This document shows, piece by piece, positions 8,829 through 18,046 of a stretch of 64,000 bases of DNA. The stretch's first letter is position 1; each line of letters begins with the position of its first letter. A model generated the notes under the pieces. That model was not told the DNA's origin. It worked only from the letters and a program-made list of their open reading frames with translations, and did not search any database. The stretch covers positions 1-64,000 of the forward strand of contig NZ_FOBC01000012.1 of NCBI RefSeq assembly GCF_900109725.1, read 5' to 3'. Source of the DNA: Halomonas daqiaonensis. GTDB lineage: Bacteria; Pseudomonadota; Gammaproteobacteria; Pseudomonadales; Halomonadaceae. The position numbers were made by a program, and so were the translations under genes.

Positions 8829-9101
8829 ATGAGCCAGACCGTCTTCTGTCGCAAGTACCAGAAGGAAATGGAAGCCCTGCCGTTCCCCCCGCTGCCCGGC
8901 AAGAAGGGTCAAGAAATCCAGGCTAGCGTCTCCCGCCAGGCCTGGGAGGAGTGGCAGGCGCTGCAGACCCGCCTGATCAACGAGAAGCATCTCAACATGC
9001 TCGACGCGGCCTCGCGGGAGTACCTGATGGAGCAGATGGAGCGCTTCCTCGACAACCGTGAGACCGACCAGGCCGAGGGCTATGTGCCACCCGGTGAATA
9101 G
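8829..9101 (+). CDS. yggX: Oxidative damage protection protein / Fe(II)-trafficking protein YggX
   Basis: A 90-residue protein with the family start M-S-x-T-V-F-C-R-K-Y (Cys7) and the internal L-P-F-P-P-L-P-G-x-K-G and N-E-K-x-L-N-M motifs. YggX protects iron-sulfur enzymes against oxidants and may carry labile iron. It follows mutY by 23 bases with its own GAGGAGA site, so the pair likely forms one oxidative-damage unit. Length matches the family. Confidence 0.96.
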   Translation: MSQTVFCRKYQKEMEALPFPPLPGKKGQEIQASVSRQAWEEWQALQTRLINEKHLNMLDAASREYLMEQMERFLDNRETDQAEGYVPPGE

Positions 9102-9148
9102 CTCTCCTGAGTCGCCGATCCCCGGCCATCTTTCTGAAACGGAAGGGG

Positions 9149-9177
9149 TTGACCGAAACGGCCCGCTGGGGTTTAAT
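9149..9177 (+). promoter_or_regulatory. Sigma-70-type promoter of the tRNA cluster
   Basis: TTGACC at 9149-9154 and TTTAAT at 9172-9177 are separated by exactly 17 bases. This places transcription start just upstream of tRNA-Phe, which begins at 9194. GC-rich sequence right after the -10 is typical of stable-RNA promoters under stringent control. Confidence 0.75.
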
Positions 9178-9193
9178 ACGCCCCGTTGGCAGC

Positions 9194-9269
9194 GGCCAGA
9201 TAGCTCAGTCGGTAGAGCAGGGGATTGAAAATCCCCGTGTCGGCGGTTCGATTCCGTCTCTGGCCACCA
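9194..9269 (+). tRNA. tRNA-Phe (GAA)
   Basis: A full cloverleaf of 76 bases. The 7-bp acceptor stem pairs 9194-9200 with 9259-9265, followed by A and an encoded CCA. The anticodon loop T-T-G-A-A-A-A carries anticodon GAA. D-loop and the TTCGA T-loop are normal. Confidence 0.98.
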
Positions 9270-9275
9270 ATATGC

Positions 9276-9350
9276 TGGGGTATAGCCAAGTGGTAAGGCA
9301 CCGGTTTTTGGTATCGGCATTCCCAGGTTCGAATCCTGGTACCCCAGCCA
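9276..9350 (+). tRNA. tRNA-Gln (TTG)
   Basis: A 75-base cloverleaf. The acceptor stem pairs TGGGGTA with TACCCCA, followed by G and an encoded CCA. The anticodon loop contains TTG. It starts 7 bases after tRNA-Phe, so both come from one precursor. Confidence 0.97.
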
Positions 9351-9393
9351 CGCCAACCCTGTTTCCGATTCTGTGACTCGATTCGGTTCCCGA

Positions 9394-9469
<76 letters not shown>

Positions 9470-9507
9470 ACGAAACATCGGGATTATCAACACGTTGCAG
9501 ATATTAG

Positions 9508-9532
9508 AAACCGCCCATTGAGGCGGTTTTTT
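9508..9532 (+). terminator. Rho-independent terminator of the tRNA cluster
   Basis: A short GC-rich stem (ACCGCC paired with GGCGGT) ends in six T residues, 39 bases after tRNA-Thr. The flanking A and T runs could extend the stem. Confidence 0.9.
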
Positions 9533-9715
9533 CGTGTGTGCGTAAAATTCGTCGTGTATTCCTCGCCTTTACTTGGCAAACGCCTGTCAGTCTTCCCAGA
9601 CGTCCGGGTTGCGAATCAGCGTGAGCGACCGGCTACGACGATACGCGTCGCTGGGGTAGACTGAGATGCTTGTCGCCTGATCGCGGCGGCGACCACCAGA
9701 AGGAGAACAACCGCC

Positions 9716-10381
9716 ATGCGCTTCGTGCCCCGTTTCACCGATGGCCAGCCGTTCCCCGAACCACTGGGCAAGATCGTCTGCGTTGGCCGCAACTATGCTG
9801 ACCATGCCCGGGAGCTGGACAATCCGGTGCCCAGCGAACCCCTGCTGTTCATCAAGCCGTCAACCGCGGCCGTCCCGCTGGAGCAACCGGTCGACGCGCC
9901 CTTCTCGCGGGGCGAGGTGCACTACGAGACGGAGCTGGCGCTACTGATCGGTGAGGAGCTCTCCCATGCTACGGCCGACGAGGCCGAACGGGGCATCGTC
10001 GGCATCGGATTGGCCCTGGACCTGACCCTGCGCGACGTCCAATCACGCCTCAAGGAGAAGGGGCATCCCTGGGAGATCGCCAAGGCCTTCGACGGTGCCT
10101 GCCCGATCTCGTCCTTCCTGCCCCTCTCGCAGGCGCCCAACTGGAGCGGGCTGGCCTTCACCCTGGAAGTGGATGGCGAGCCACGCCAGCAAGGCGAAGG
10201 CGCCGACATGCTCTTCCCGGTGCCGACCCTGGTGGCCGACATGAGCCGCCACTTCACCCTTCAGCCGGGCGACGTGGTGCTTACCGGCACGCCGGCCGGG
10301 GTGGGCCCGCTGGAGCGAGGCGCCGAGCTGCGCTTCACCCTCACCGGCGGCCTGGAGGTCGCTACCCGCGTGGTTGAATAG
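9716..10381 (+). CDS. Fumarylacetoacetate hydrolase family protein (acylpyruvase-like)
   Basis: A 221-residue single FAH domain. The start K-I-V-C-V-G-R-N-Y-A-D-H-A-R-E-L is diagnostic. The metal ligands lie in H-Y-E-T-E-L-A (E-x-E) and the later Asp of A-L-D-L-T-L-R-D-V-Q. The end motif G-D-V-V-L-T-G-T-P-A-G-V-G is conserved. This subfamily hydrolyses acylpyruvates or decarboxylates oxaloacetate; the substrate cannot be set from sequence. ATG 9716 has an AGAAGGAGA site. It converges on speA across a strong hairpin. Confidence 0.9.
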   Translation: MRFVPRFTDGQPFPEPLGKIVCVGRNYADHARELDNPVPSEPLLFIKPSTAAVPLEQPVDAPFSRGEVHYETELALLIGEELSHATADEAERGIVGIGLALDLTLRDVQSRLKEKGHPWEIAKAFDGACPISSFLPLSQAPNWSGLAFTLEVDGEPRQQGEGADMLFPVPTLVADMSRHFTLQPGDVVLTGTPAGVGPLERGAELRFTLTGGLEVATRVVE

Positions 10382-10398
10382 GCGTTCTCGGGGCCAAA

Positions 10399-10438
10399 CG
10401 AATACGCCCCGCTGCCTCTGAACGGCGGGGCGTATTCG
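10399..10438. terminator. Hairpin between convergent genes (likely bidirectional terminator)
   Basis: A perfect 14-bp inverted repeat (10399-10412 with 10425-10438) lies between the FAH-family gene and the end of speA. There is no long T-run on the plus strand; a TTT follows on the minus strand. Confidence 0.65.
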
Positions 10439-10458
10439 CATTCCGGGCGCTGTGGGGT

Positions 10459-12381
10459 TCACTCCAGGTAGGTATAGCCGTCCAGACCATCCGAGAGGTC
10501 ATCAAGGAAGGCCTGCTGTTCGCCTGGCTCAAGGCCGCTGCGTGCTAGCTGCTCGGCCAGTCGCTCGCGCAGGGCGGCGACGTCGAAGTTCACGTAGCCG
10601 AGCACGTCGGCGACCCGGTCGCCCTGCTGGATCTGACTGATGGCCCAGCGACCATTGCTGTCCAGGGCGGCGTCCGCCGAATCGGTGTCGCCAAACAGGT
10701 TATGCAGGTCGCCGAGAATCTCCTGGTAAGCACCCACCATGAAGAAGCCGAGCAGCTTCTCGTCGCCCTCCTGCCACTCCGGCAGCGGCAGGGTGGTTTC
10801 CACGCCCTGGCCATCCACGTAGCCGTCGATGCGCCCATCCGAGTCGCAGGTGATGTCCTGGATCACGCCACGGCGTACCGGCTCGTGGTCCAAACCGGTG
10901 AGCGGCAGCACCGGGAAGATCTGCTGAATGCCCCAGACGTCGGGCACTGACTGGAACAGCGAGAAGTTGACGAACAGTTTGTCGGCGAGCTTCTCGGCCA
11001 GCTCGTCGTCGATCTCACGATGGGCGCGGTTGCGGGTATCCAACCGAGCACGCAGCCGGGCGCAGGCAGCGAAGTAGACGCCCTCGCCCTCGGCCCGGGC
11101 GGTGATGTTGGTGAGGCCCATCACGAAGCGCTCGTGGAGCTCGCCCATGGCCTGCACCAGGTCGTGCCAGGCCTCCACCAGGCCGCGCGGCTCCGCCTGT
11201 TCGTTCATCAGATCGTGGACGCGCCATAGCTCATCGACCTGGGGGTCGCCTTCAACCCGGCGCGGGGGCGCCTCGTCGCCGATACGCTCCTCACCGATCA
11301 CGTTGGTGATCAGCACCGCATGGTGGGCGGTGAGCGCCCGGCCCGACTCGCTGATCAGATGGGGTTGGGGCAGGCTGTGCTCGTGACAGGCGAGGCGGAA
11401 GGCATAGACCACGTTGCGCGCGTACTCCAGCATGGAGTAGTTGGCCGAGCAGAAGCTGCGTGAGCGGGTGCCCTCGTAGTCGACGCCGAGGCCGCCGCCC
11501 ACGTCCACGGTATCCACCGGGGCGCCCAGCTCCACCAGGCTCTGGTAGAATCGCGCGCACTCGCGCAGGCCGCGCTGGATGTCACGGATATTGGCAATCT
11601 GCGAGCCCAGGTGGAAGTGCACCAGCTGCAGGCTGGAAAGAGCGTTTGCCTCACGAAGCTGCTCCACCACGGCCAGCACCTGGCTGGCAGTAAGGCCAAA
11701 CTTGGACTTCTCGCCACCGGTGTTCTGCCAGCGGCCGCGCCCTACGGTGGCCAGGCGGGCGCGCAGGCCGATGCGTGGCGTGACGCCGATACGCTGGGCC
11801 TCTTCGAGGATCAGTGGCAGTTCGGAGAGCTTCTCCACCACCAGATAAACCCGATGACCGAGCTTTTCGCCCATCAGCGCCAGGCGCACGTATTCACGAT
11901 CCTTGTAACCGTTGCAGACGATCAGCGAGGAGCCATCGCCGGAGAGCGCGAGCACGGCGAGTAGCTCCGGCTTGCTGCCGGCCTCGAGCCCCACCCGGCC
12001 ATGACCGCGCTCCTGGGTGCCGAGGATTTCCTCCACCACCCGGCGCTGCTGGTTGACCTTGATCGGGTAGACCGCGGTGTAGCCGCCTCTGAACTCTTCT
12101 TCCTGCATGGCAGTATCGAAGGCGGCGCACAGTTGCTCGACCCGGTCGTGAAGAATGTCGGTGAAGCGCACCAGCACCGGCAGGCGTAGTCCGGCCTCCT
12201 TGAGCTCGGCTACCAGGTCGTCCAGCGGCAGGGCCGGACCCTCGGCCTCGCTGCCCAACGGGCGCACCAGGGCATGACCGCTGTCGTCGACGTCGAAGTA
12301 GCCACTGCCCCACTGATCGATGTTCCAGGTGCGTCGCGCACGCTGTGCCGGACCGGCGGCACTGCTCTTGGACGGGCTCAT
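10459..12381 (-). CDS. speA: Biosynthetic arginine decarboxylase SpeA
   Basis: A 640-residue PLP-dependent fold III decarboxylase producing agmatine from arginine for polyamine synthesis. The PLP Lys lies in V-Y-P-I-K-V-N-Q-Q-R. The G-S-K-P-E-L motif, the V-D-V-G-G-G-L-G-V-D-Y glycine loop and the S-E-S-G-R-A motif are present. Near the C terminus the acidic M-V-G-A-Y-Q-E-I-L-G-D-L-H-N-L-F-G-D-T segment supplies the second-subunit active-site Cys/Asp region. Length fits the family (about 630-660). It overlaps the end of thrB by 4 bases, so translation is coupled. Confidence 0.96.
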   Translation of the reverse strand: MSPSKSSAAGPAQRARRTWNIDQWGSGYFDVDDSGHALVRPLGSEAEGPALPLDDLVAELKEAGLRLPVLVRFTDILHDRVEQLCAAFDTAMQEEEFRGGYTAVYPIKVNQQRRVVEEILGTQERGHGRVGLEAGSKPELLAVLALSGDGSSLIVCNGYKDREYVRLALMGEKLGHRVYLVVEKLSELPLILEEAQRIGVTPRIGLRARLATVGRGRWQNTGGEKSKFGLTASQVLAVVEQLREANALSSLQLVHFHLGSQIANIRDIQRGLRECARFYQSLVELGAPVDTVDVGGGLGVDYEGTRSRSFCSANYSMLEYARNVVYAFRLACHEHSLPQPHLISESGRALTAHHAVLITNVIGEERIGDEAPPRRVEGDPQVDELWRVHDLMNEQAEPRGLVEAWHDLVQAMGELHERFVMGLTNITARAEGEGVYFAACARLRARLDTRNRAHREIDDELAEKLADKLFVNFSLFQSVPDVWGIQQIFPVLPLTGLDHEPVRRGVIQDITCDSDGRIDGYVDGQGVETTLPLPEWQEGDEKLLGFFMVGAYQEILGDLHNLFGDTDSADAALDSNGRWAISQIQQGDRVADVLGYVNFDVAALRERLAEQLARSGLEPGEQQAFLDDLSDGLDGYTYLE

Positions 12382-13337
12382 TCGTTCACCTCGGGCAGCG
12401 GAAGGGCGCCATCTGCCAGGCGCGCCTTGAGAATGGTACGGAACTGCTCTGGGTCATGGGGCGTTAGATCGTGGGCCGGAGGGTCCACGTAGACCACCAG
12501 CAGCCTCGAGAGCCAGTAGCGCAGCGCGGTCAGGCGGAGCATCATCGGCCAGGCATCGCGCTCGGCATCGGTCAGTGGCCGGCGTGCCTGGTAGGCGGCG
12601 AGGATGGCATCGTGGCGCGCGGCATCCAGGCGGCCGTCGGTATCGGTGGCCCAATCGTTGATGACGATGGCCAGGTCGAACAGCAGGTCACCGGTGCAGC
12701 CGTTGTAGAAGTCGATCAGCCCGCCCAGTCGGTCGCCGTCGAAGAGGGTGTTGTCGCGGAAAAGGTCACCGTGAAGCGCGCCCTGGGGCAGATCGGGAGC
12801 GTTGCCGAAGAACCCCTGATAGATCTCCACCTCGTCCTTCATCAGCGTCTGGTCCTGCGGCGAGAGATAGACCAGCACCTTGTGATGCATGGGCAGAAGC
12901 CAGTGCAGGTCCCGCGGGTTGGGGCGGTGGCCGGGGAAGTGCCGGGAGACCACATGCATGCGTCCCAGGGTGTCGCCGAGCTCGCGGCATTGCGTCAGAT
13001 TCGGCTCTTTCGGATGCTGGCCTGGGAGTTTCGGAAACAGCAGCGCCGGCTTGCCGGCCAGGGCGTGCAAGGCGACGCCGTCGCGGTCGTGCAGTGGACC
13101 TGGCACTGGCAGGCGGTGCTCGTCCAGGTAGTCGAGCAGCTCGACAAAGAACGGCAGTTCCTCGTGTTCGCCCTGCTCGAAAAGAGTCAGTACCAGCTCG
13201 CGTCGATCGGTGGTGACGAAGAAGGTGGTGTTCTCGGTGCCGGCGGGCACCCCCTCGAGGGAGACCAGCGAGCCGGCATCGAAGCGGCTGAGGAACTCGA
13301 CGACCTGAGGATCGGTAAGCGGTGTGAATACGGCCAT
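12378..13337 (-). CDS. thrB: Homoserine kinase, ThrB type II (aminoglycoside-phosphotransferase-like fold)
   Basis: A 319-residue kinase of the choline/aminoglycoside kinase fold that phosphorylates homoserine in threonine synthesis. The start M-A-V-F-T-P-L-T and the G-x-E-N-T-T-F-F segment match the Pseudomonas-type enzyme. The catalytic motif is L-H-G-D-L-F-R-D-N and the metal Asp is in G-L-I-D-F-Y-N. It is unrelated to the GHMP-type ThrB of E. coli. The open frame extends 16 codons upstream, but ATG 13337 starts the conserved sequence. It lies near polA and a DUF2782 gene, as in Pseudomonas, and is coupled to speA. Confidence 0.93.
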   Translation of the reverse strand: MAVFTPLTDPQVVEFLSRFDAGSLVSLEGVPAGTENTTFFVTTDRRELVLTLFEQGEHEELPFFVELLDYLDEHRLPVPGPLHDRDGVALHALAGKPALLFPKLPGQHPKEPNLTQCRELGDTLGRMHVVSRHFPGHRPNPRDLHWLLPMHHKVLVYLSPQDQTLMKDEVEIYQGFFGNAPDLPQGALHGDLFRDNTLFDGDRLGGLIDFYNGCTGDLLFDLAIVINDWATDTDGRLDAARHDAILAAYQARRPLTDAERDAWPMMLRLTALRYWLSRLLVVYVDPPAHDLTPHDPEQFRTILKARLADGALPLPEVNE

Positions 13338-13457
13338 GTGTCTCTCACCCGGAATGCCAAGCCGCCTATTGTAGCGACTTGGCACACCGATGCACGTGCC
13401 CCGACCCCGGCGGTTGCCCTGCCGAGGCCTGAAGTCGAAAGCGGGATGGCAGCAGGC

Positions 13458-13757
13458 TCAGAAGGTCTTCAGCACCCACTGGGGAACGGCGATGCGGTCA
13501 CCCTCCTGGCGCTCGAAGTCGCCGTCGCCGTCATGATCGACGAGATAGTAGGAGGGACCGGAGGACGGACGAATCTCGATGGCATAGAGTTCGCCGTTGA
13601 CGCGGTACTCACGGATGGTGCGCTCTTCCTCCTGGCGGATGGTGATGTCCGGTTCGAGGTCGGCGGAGGATTGCGCAAGGGCGCTGCCACCGGTGGCCAG
13701 CGTCAGGGCGACGCTCAGCAGCAGGACAGTGATCGAGCGTCTCGGGATCTTGTTCAT
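13458..13757 (-). CDS. DUF2782 domain-containing secreted protein
   Basis: A 99-residue protein with a signal peptide (Arg-Arg then a hydrophobic stretch, cleavage near A-L-A-Q at residue 29). The mature part has the family pattern of an E-E-R-T-I-R-E-Y-R-V-N-G strand, Y-Y-L-V-D-H-D-G-D-G-D-F, and a terminal W-V-L-K-T-F. Function is unknown. The long open frame upstream is antisense to polA leader DNA; ATG 13757 has a GGAGGT site and begins the signal peptide. Its place between thrB and polA matches Pseudomonas. Confidence 0.88.
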   Translation of the reverse strand: MNKIPRRSITVLLLSVALTLATGGSALAQSSADLEPDITIRQEEERTIREYRVNGELYAIEIRPSSGPSYYLVDHDGDGDFERQEGDRIAVPQWVLKTF

Positions 13758-13912
13758 GATGACCTCCATGGCCGCACGGGGCGGGGAAGCAGTGACACCC
13801 TCAGTGTAGGGGCTTGCCGCCGCGCGGCCTACCACCCGCGGCAAATGGCGGCGGCAATGCGTATCATGGATGATCAGGATCACCTCACGCCACGCTTCAA
13901 TGGATGCCCTAC

Positions 13913-16681
13913 ATGGCCGATACGCCCATCGTTCTCGTCGACGGTTCCTCCTATCTGTACCGCGCCTTCCACGCTCTGCCACCGCTGACCACCGCCGACG
14001 GCCAGCCTACCGGGGCGATCAAGGGCGTGCTCAATATGCTCAAGCGGCTGATCAAGGACTACCCCGACAGCCCCATGGCGGTGGTCTTCGACGCCCCGGG
14101 CAAGACCTTTCGCGACGAGCTGTTCGAGCAGTACAAGGCCCATCGCCCGCCGATGCCCGATGACCTGCGCTCCCAGGTGCAGCCGCTGCATGACTGCGTG
14201 GAGGCGCTGGGCCTGCCGCTGCTGTGCATCGAGGGCGTGGAGGCCGATGACGTCATCGGCACCCTGGCACATCAGGCCACCGAGGCCGGCCGCGATGCAG
14301 TGATCTCCACCGGCGACAAGGACATGGCCCAACTGGTCAACGCGCATATTACCCTCGTCAACACCATGAAGGACGAGACGCTGGACGTCGAAGGCGTAAA
14401 AAAGAAGTTCGGCCTGCCGCCGGAACGGATCATCGATTTCCTGGCGCTGATGGGCGACAAGGTCGATAACATCCCCGGCGTGCCGGGGGTCGGCGAGAAA
14501 ACTGCGCTGGGCCTGCTGCAGGGCATCGGCGGTGGGCTCGAGACCCTCTATGACGACCTTGATAAGGTCAAGACGCTGGACTTTCGCGGCGCCAAGACGC
14601 TGCCCAAGAAGCTCGAGGAGCACCGCGACCAGGCCTTCCTCTCGTACCAATTGGCGACCATCAAGACCGACTGTGAGCTGCCGGTGGGGCTCGACGACCT
14701 GGACATTGCCCACCCCGACCGTGAGGCGCTGCTCGAACTCTATCGTGAACTGGAGTTCAAGCAGTGGCTCGCCGAGCTGCTCGAGGGCAAGGACGAAGGG
14801 GTCGACGATGCGACCGGCGGCACACCGCTGCCGGATGAGGGCGACGTGGCGACCGGCTCGGACAGCCGCGCTGCCCGCGAGGACCATGTTATTCTCGCCC
14901 AGGCCGATTTCGACGCCTGGATCGAGCGGCTCAAAGCCAGCGATACCTTCTGCTTCGACCTGGAGACCACCAGCCTGAACTACATGGAGGCACAGGTGGT
15001 CGGCGTAGGGCTGGCGCTGGAAGCGGGCGAGGCGGCCTATATTCCGCTGGCCCATGACTATCTCGATGCACCCGAGCAGCTCGACCGCAATGCCGTACTT
15101 GAGGCCTTGCGTCCGCTATGGGAGGACGATAGTCGGACCAAGGTCGGCCAGAACCTCAAGTATGACATCTCGGTGCTGGCCAACTACGACATCGAGGTGG
15201 TCGGGCCCCTGGAGGACACCATGCTGGAGTCCTACGTGCTCGACTCCACGGCCACTCGCCACGACATGGATTCCCTGGCGCTCAAGTACTTGGGCGAGAA
15301 GACCATCTCCTTCGAGGAGATTGCCGGCAAGGGCGCCAAGCAGCTCACCTTCAACCAGGTGGCCCTGGAGCAGGCCGCACCCTATGCCTGCGAGGACGTC
15401 GATATCACCTTGCGCCTGCATCGAGAGCTGCGACCCCGCGTCATGGCCGAGGGGCAGCTGGCCGAGGTGTTGGAGGGGATCGAGTTGCCTCTGATCCCGG
15501 TGCTCTCGCGTATGGAGCGCACCGGGGTGGCGCTGGACCCCGAGCGCCTCCACGCCCAGAGCCGGGAGCTCGAGACGCGTATCCGCGAGCTGGAAGCCAG
15601 GGCGTTCGAGCTCGCCGGACGCGAGTTCAACCTCGGCTCACCCAAGCAGCTCGGCCAGATCCTCTTCGAGGAGCAGAAGATCCCGGTAATCAAGAAAACC
15701 CCCAAGGGGGCGCCCTCCACCGCCGAGGCAGTGCTCGAGGAACTGGCGCTGGACTACCCGCTGCCCAAGGTGATCATGGAGCACCGTGGCCTGGCCAAGC
15801 TGAAGTCCACCTATACCGACAAGCTGCCTCGGCTGGTCAACAAGAGCACCGGGCGGCTGCACACCAGCTATCATCAGGCGGTCACCGCCACCGGCCGGCT
15901 GTCGTCGTCGGACCCCAACCTGCAGAACATCCCCATCAGGACTGAAGAAGGAAGAAAAATCAGGCAGGCCTTTATCGCCCGGCCCGGCTACCGGATCGTC
16001 GCTGCCGACTACTCGCAGATTGAGCTGCGCATCATGGCCCACCTCTCCGAGGACAATGGATTGCTCGAGGCCTTTGCCGAGGGCCGCGACATCCATGCCG
16101 CCACTGCCGCGGAGGTGTTCGGGGTAGCACTGTCCAAGGTCTCGCCCGACCAGCGGCGCAGCGCCAAGGCGATCAACTTCGGGCTGATCTACGGGATGAG
16201 TGCCTGGGGCCTGGGACGACAGTTGCACATCGAGCGCGGCCAGGCGCAGACCTACATCGACCGCTACTTCGACCGCTATCCCGGCGTGGCCCGCTACATG
16301 GAGCGCATCCGTGCCCAGGCGGCCGACGATGGCTATGTGGAAACGGTCTTCGGCCGGCGCCTCTACCTGCCGGAGATCCGTTCCCAGAACCGCGCCCGCC
16401 GCCAGGGCGCCGAGCGCACCGCCATCAATGCGCCCATGCAGGGCACTGCGGCGGATATCATCAAGCGAGCGATGATCGACGTCGATGCCTGGCTCTCGGG
16501 CGAAGATTTCGATGCGGTGATGGTGATGCAGGTCCATGACGAACTGGTCTTCGAGGTCAAGAAGGGCCAGGTCGAGGCCTTCATCGAAGAGGTGAAGGGA
16601 CGCATGGAAGGGGCTGCCAAGCTGGATGTGACACTGACCGTAGAGGCCGAGAGCGGCGCCAACTGGGACGAGGCCCACTGA
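13913..16681 (+). CDS. polA: DNA polymerase I PolA
   Basis: A repair and Okazaki-fragment-processing polymerase of 922 residues from ATG 13913 (925 if the in-frame ATG at 13904 is used). The N-terminal 5'-3' exonuclease shows [14 protein letters not shown] and E-A-D-D-V-I-G-T. The 3'-5' exonuclease appears intact: F-D-L-E-T-T supplies D and E. The polymerase domain has D-Y-S-Q-I-E-L-R (motif A), the O-helix [14 protein letters not shown] and [10 protein letters not shown] (motif C). A strong terminator follows. Confidence 0.98.
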   Translation: MADTPIVLVDGSSYLYRAFHALPPLTTADGQPTGAIKGVLNMLKRLIKDYPDSPMAVVFDAPGKTFRDELFEQYKAHRPPMPDDLRSQVQPLHDCVEALGLPLLCIEGVEADDVIGTLAHQATEAGRDAVISTGDKDMAQLVNAHITLVNTMKDETLDVEGVKKKFGLPPERIIDFLALMGDKVDNIPGVPGVGEKTALGLLQGIGGGLETLYDDLDKVKTLDFRGAKTLPKKLEEHRDQAFLSYQLATIKTDCELPVGLDDLDIAHPDREALLELYRELEFKQWLAELLEGKDEGVDDATGGTPLPDEGDVATGSDSRAAREDHVILAQADFDAWIERLKASDTFCFDLETTSLNYMEAQVVGVGLALEAGEAAYIPLAHDYLDAPEQLDRNAVLEALRPLWEDDSRTKVGQNLKYDISVLANYDIEVVGPLEDTMLESYVLDSTATRHDMDSLALKYLGEKTISFEEIAGKGAKQLTFNQVALEQAAPYACEDVDITLRLHRELRPRVMAEGQLAEVLEGIELPLIPVLSRMERTGVALDPERLHAQSRELETRIRELEARAFELAGREFNLGSPKQLGQILFEEQKIPVIKKTPKGAPSTAEAVLEELALDYPLPKVIMEHRGLAKLKSTYTDKLPRLVNKSTGRLHTSYHQAVTATGRLSSSDPNLQNIPIRTEEGRKIRQAFIARPGYRIVAADYSQIELRIMAHLSEDNGLLEAFAEGRDIHAATAAEVFGVALSKVSPDQRRSAKAINFGLIYGMSAWGLGRQLHIERGQAQTYIDRYFDRYPGVARYMERIRAQAADDGYVETVFGRRLYLPEIRSQNRARRQGAERTAINAPMQGTAADIIKRAMIDVDAWLSGEDFDAVMVMQVHDELVFEVKKGQVEAFIEEVKGRMEGAAKLDVTLTVEAESGANWDEAH

Positions 16682-16686
16682 CCATG

Positions 16687-16723
16687 AAATACGCCACCGC
16701 GGCTGCGGTGGCGTATTTTGTTT
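16687..16723. terminator. Terminator after polA, possibly bidirectional
   Basis: A perfect 14-bp stem (16687-16700 with 16705-16718) with a 4-base loop runs into TTTT and GTTT on the plus strand. The A-rich left arm gives T residues on the minus strand, so it may also stop transcripts from the iron-binding protein gene. Confidence 0.88.
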
Positions 16724-16768
16724 ACTTGGAGGAGCCGAAAGCTCTACACAAGCTTCTCAGACGATGGC

Positions 16769-17797
16769 TTACCGCCAGCCGACGCGATCGAAGATACGCA
16801 CCGCTTCGGGGTTGTTCTCACCCAACTCGCTGATGTTGAGATCGTCCTTCTTGAACTCGCCCCAGGATTCGAGCACCGGGTCCTTCTTGATGCCCTCGAC
16901 GACCGGGAACTCATAGTTGCCGGAAGCGAAGATCTCCTGAGCTTCATCGGAAGCGAGAAACTCCAGGAAGCGGATGGCGTTGTCACGGTTGGGGGCATCG
17001 GCCACCACGCCGGCACCGCCCACGTTGACGTGAGTGCCTCGACCGTCCTGGTTGGGGAACAGGATGCCTACCTGGCGTGCCACTTCACGATCTGCCTCGT
17101 CGTCGGAGTGCAGCAGGCGTACATAGTAGTAGTGGTTGGCCACGGCCAGATCACACTCGCCGCTGGCGACGCCGCGGATCTGGTCGGTATCACCGCCTTC
17201 GGGATCGCGTGCCATGTTGTCGACTACGCCCTGGGCCCAGGCTTCGGCCTCTTCCGCGCCATGGTGAGCGATCAGCGAGGCGAGCAGTGACTGGTTGTAG
17301 ATGTTGTTCGAGGAGCGGATGCACACCTTGCCTTCCCATTCAGGGTTGGTCAGCTCCTCGTAGCTGCTGATCTGGCTGGGGTCGACGGCGTCGCGATTGT
17401 AGAAGATGGCACGGGCGCGCTGGCTGAAGCCGAACCACTTGCCTTCCGGGTGGCGCATGGCGTCGGGCAGGCGCTCGGCCAGCACGTCGGACTCGATGCC
17501 CTGGAAGATGCCATCCTGCTCGGCACGCCACAGGCGCCCTGCATCCACGGTAATCATCACGTCAGCGGGGCTGGCCACGCCTTCGCGCTGGATGCGCTCG
17601 ATCAACTGATCGGAGTCGCCTTCCAGCACATTGACCTCGATACCGGTCTCCTCAGTGAAGGCCTGATAGAGGGCGTCATCGGAGTCGTAGTGGCGAGCGG
17701 AATAGAGGTTGACCTCATCGGCGGCGACGCTGGAAGCCAGCGCCGAGCCGGCCAGTGCCACGGCGAGGGGAAGGGCAAGACGCGCGTGCTTGATCAT
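16769..17797 (-). CDS. Fe(3+) ABC transporter periplasmic binding protein
   Basis: A 342-residue extracellular solute-binding protein of the FbpA/FutA iron family. A signal peptide ends near A-S-S-V-A-A-D-E. The mature N terminus V-N-L-Y-S-A-R-H-Y-D-S-D supplies a candidate iron Tyr; further Tyr ligands are likely in N-N-I-Y-N-Q and the N-H-Y-Y-Y-V cluster. It would capture ferric iron in the periplasm for the permease and ATPase encoded nearby. It is transcribed away from the ATPase gene. The shared upstream gap holds a Fur-like sequence. Confidence 0.92.
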   Translation of the reverse strand: MIKHARLALPLAVALAGSALASSVAADEVNLYSARHYDSDDALYQAFTEETGIEVNVLEGDSDQLIERIQREGVASPADVMITVDAGRLWRAEQDGIFQGIESDVLAERLPDAMRHPEGKWFGFSQRARAIFYNRDAVDPSQISSYEELTNPEWEGKVCIRSSNNIYNQSLLASLIAHHGAEEAEAWAQGVVDNMARDPEGGDTDQIRGVASGECDLAVANHYYYVRLLHSDDEADREVARQVGILFPNQDGRGTHVNVGGAGVVADAPNRDNAIRFLEFLASDEAQEIFASGNYEFPVVEGIKKDPVLESWGEFKKDDLNISELGENNPEAVRIFDRVGWR

Positions 17798-17819
17798 CGG
17801 ATACCTCGTAGCAGTTAAA

Positions 17820-17846
17820 GTTAATGATAATACGTTGCATTATTGA
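17820..17846. promoter_or_regulatory. Candidate Fur-binding site
   Basis: The AT-rich run holds AATGATAAT (17823-17831), which matches half of the Fur consensus, and an inverted TAATG/CATTA pair. It lies 23-49 bases upstream of the iron-binding protein start, over a TATTAT that could be its -10. In known iron-transport genes this position represses transcription in high iron. Confidence 0.6.
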
Positions 17847-17957
17847 CACCGCTATTGAAGCTTGTCTCTCTCAGGCCGTCAAGCCTTCTTCTCATTGACC
17901 TGGACCACATAAGTGGTTGATCAGGCGTGATTGTAGATTCTGGTGGGAAGAATGAAA

Positions 17958-17989
17958 GGTAATGCGAGTAAATTGCAAACGCATTTACC
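17958..17989. repeat. Inverted repeat upstream of the iron ATPase gene
   Basis: GTAAAT at 17968-17973 and ATTTAC at 17983-17988 form an exact inverted repeat with a 9-base spacer. An outer imperfect pair (17958-17966 with 17980-17989) overlaps it. It lies 58-89 bases before the ATPase start and could be an operator. Confidence 0.45.
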
Positions 17990-18046
17990 ATACATCTCAG
18001 GTATGCTAGGAAGACCGATTTCTTCCGATCCAACCGTCGTGATCCT

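Noticed and set aside
12471-13988. 505-codon plus-strand open frame antisense to thrB and the DUF2782 gene.
   Set aside because: Covers two recognised genes on the other strand and has no coherent domain.
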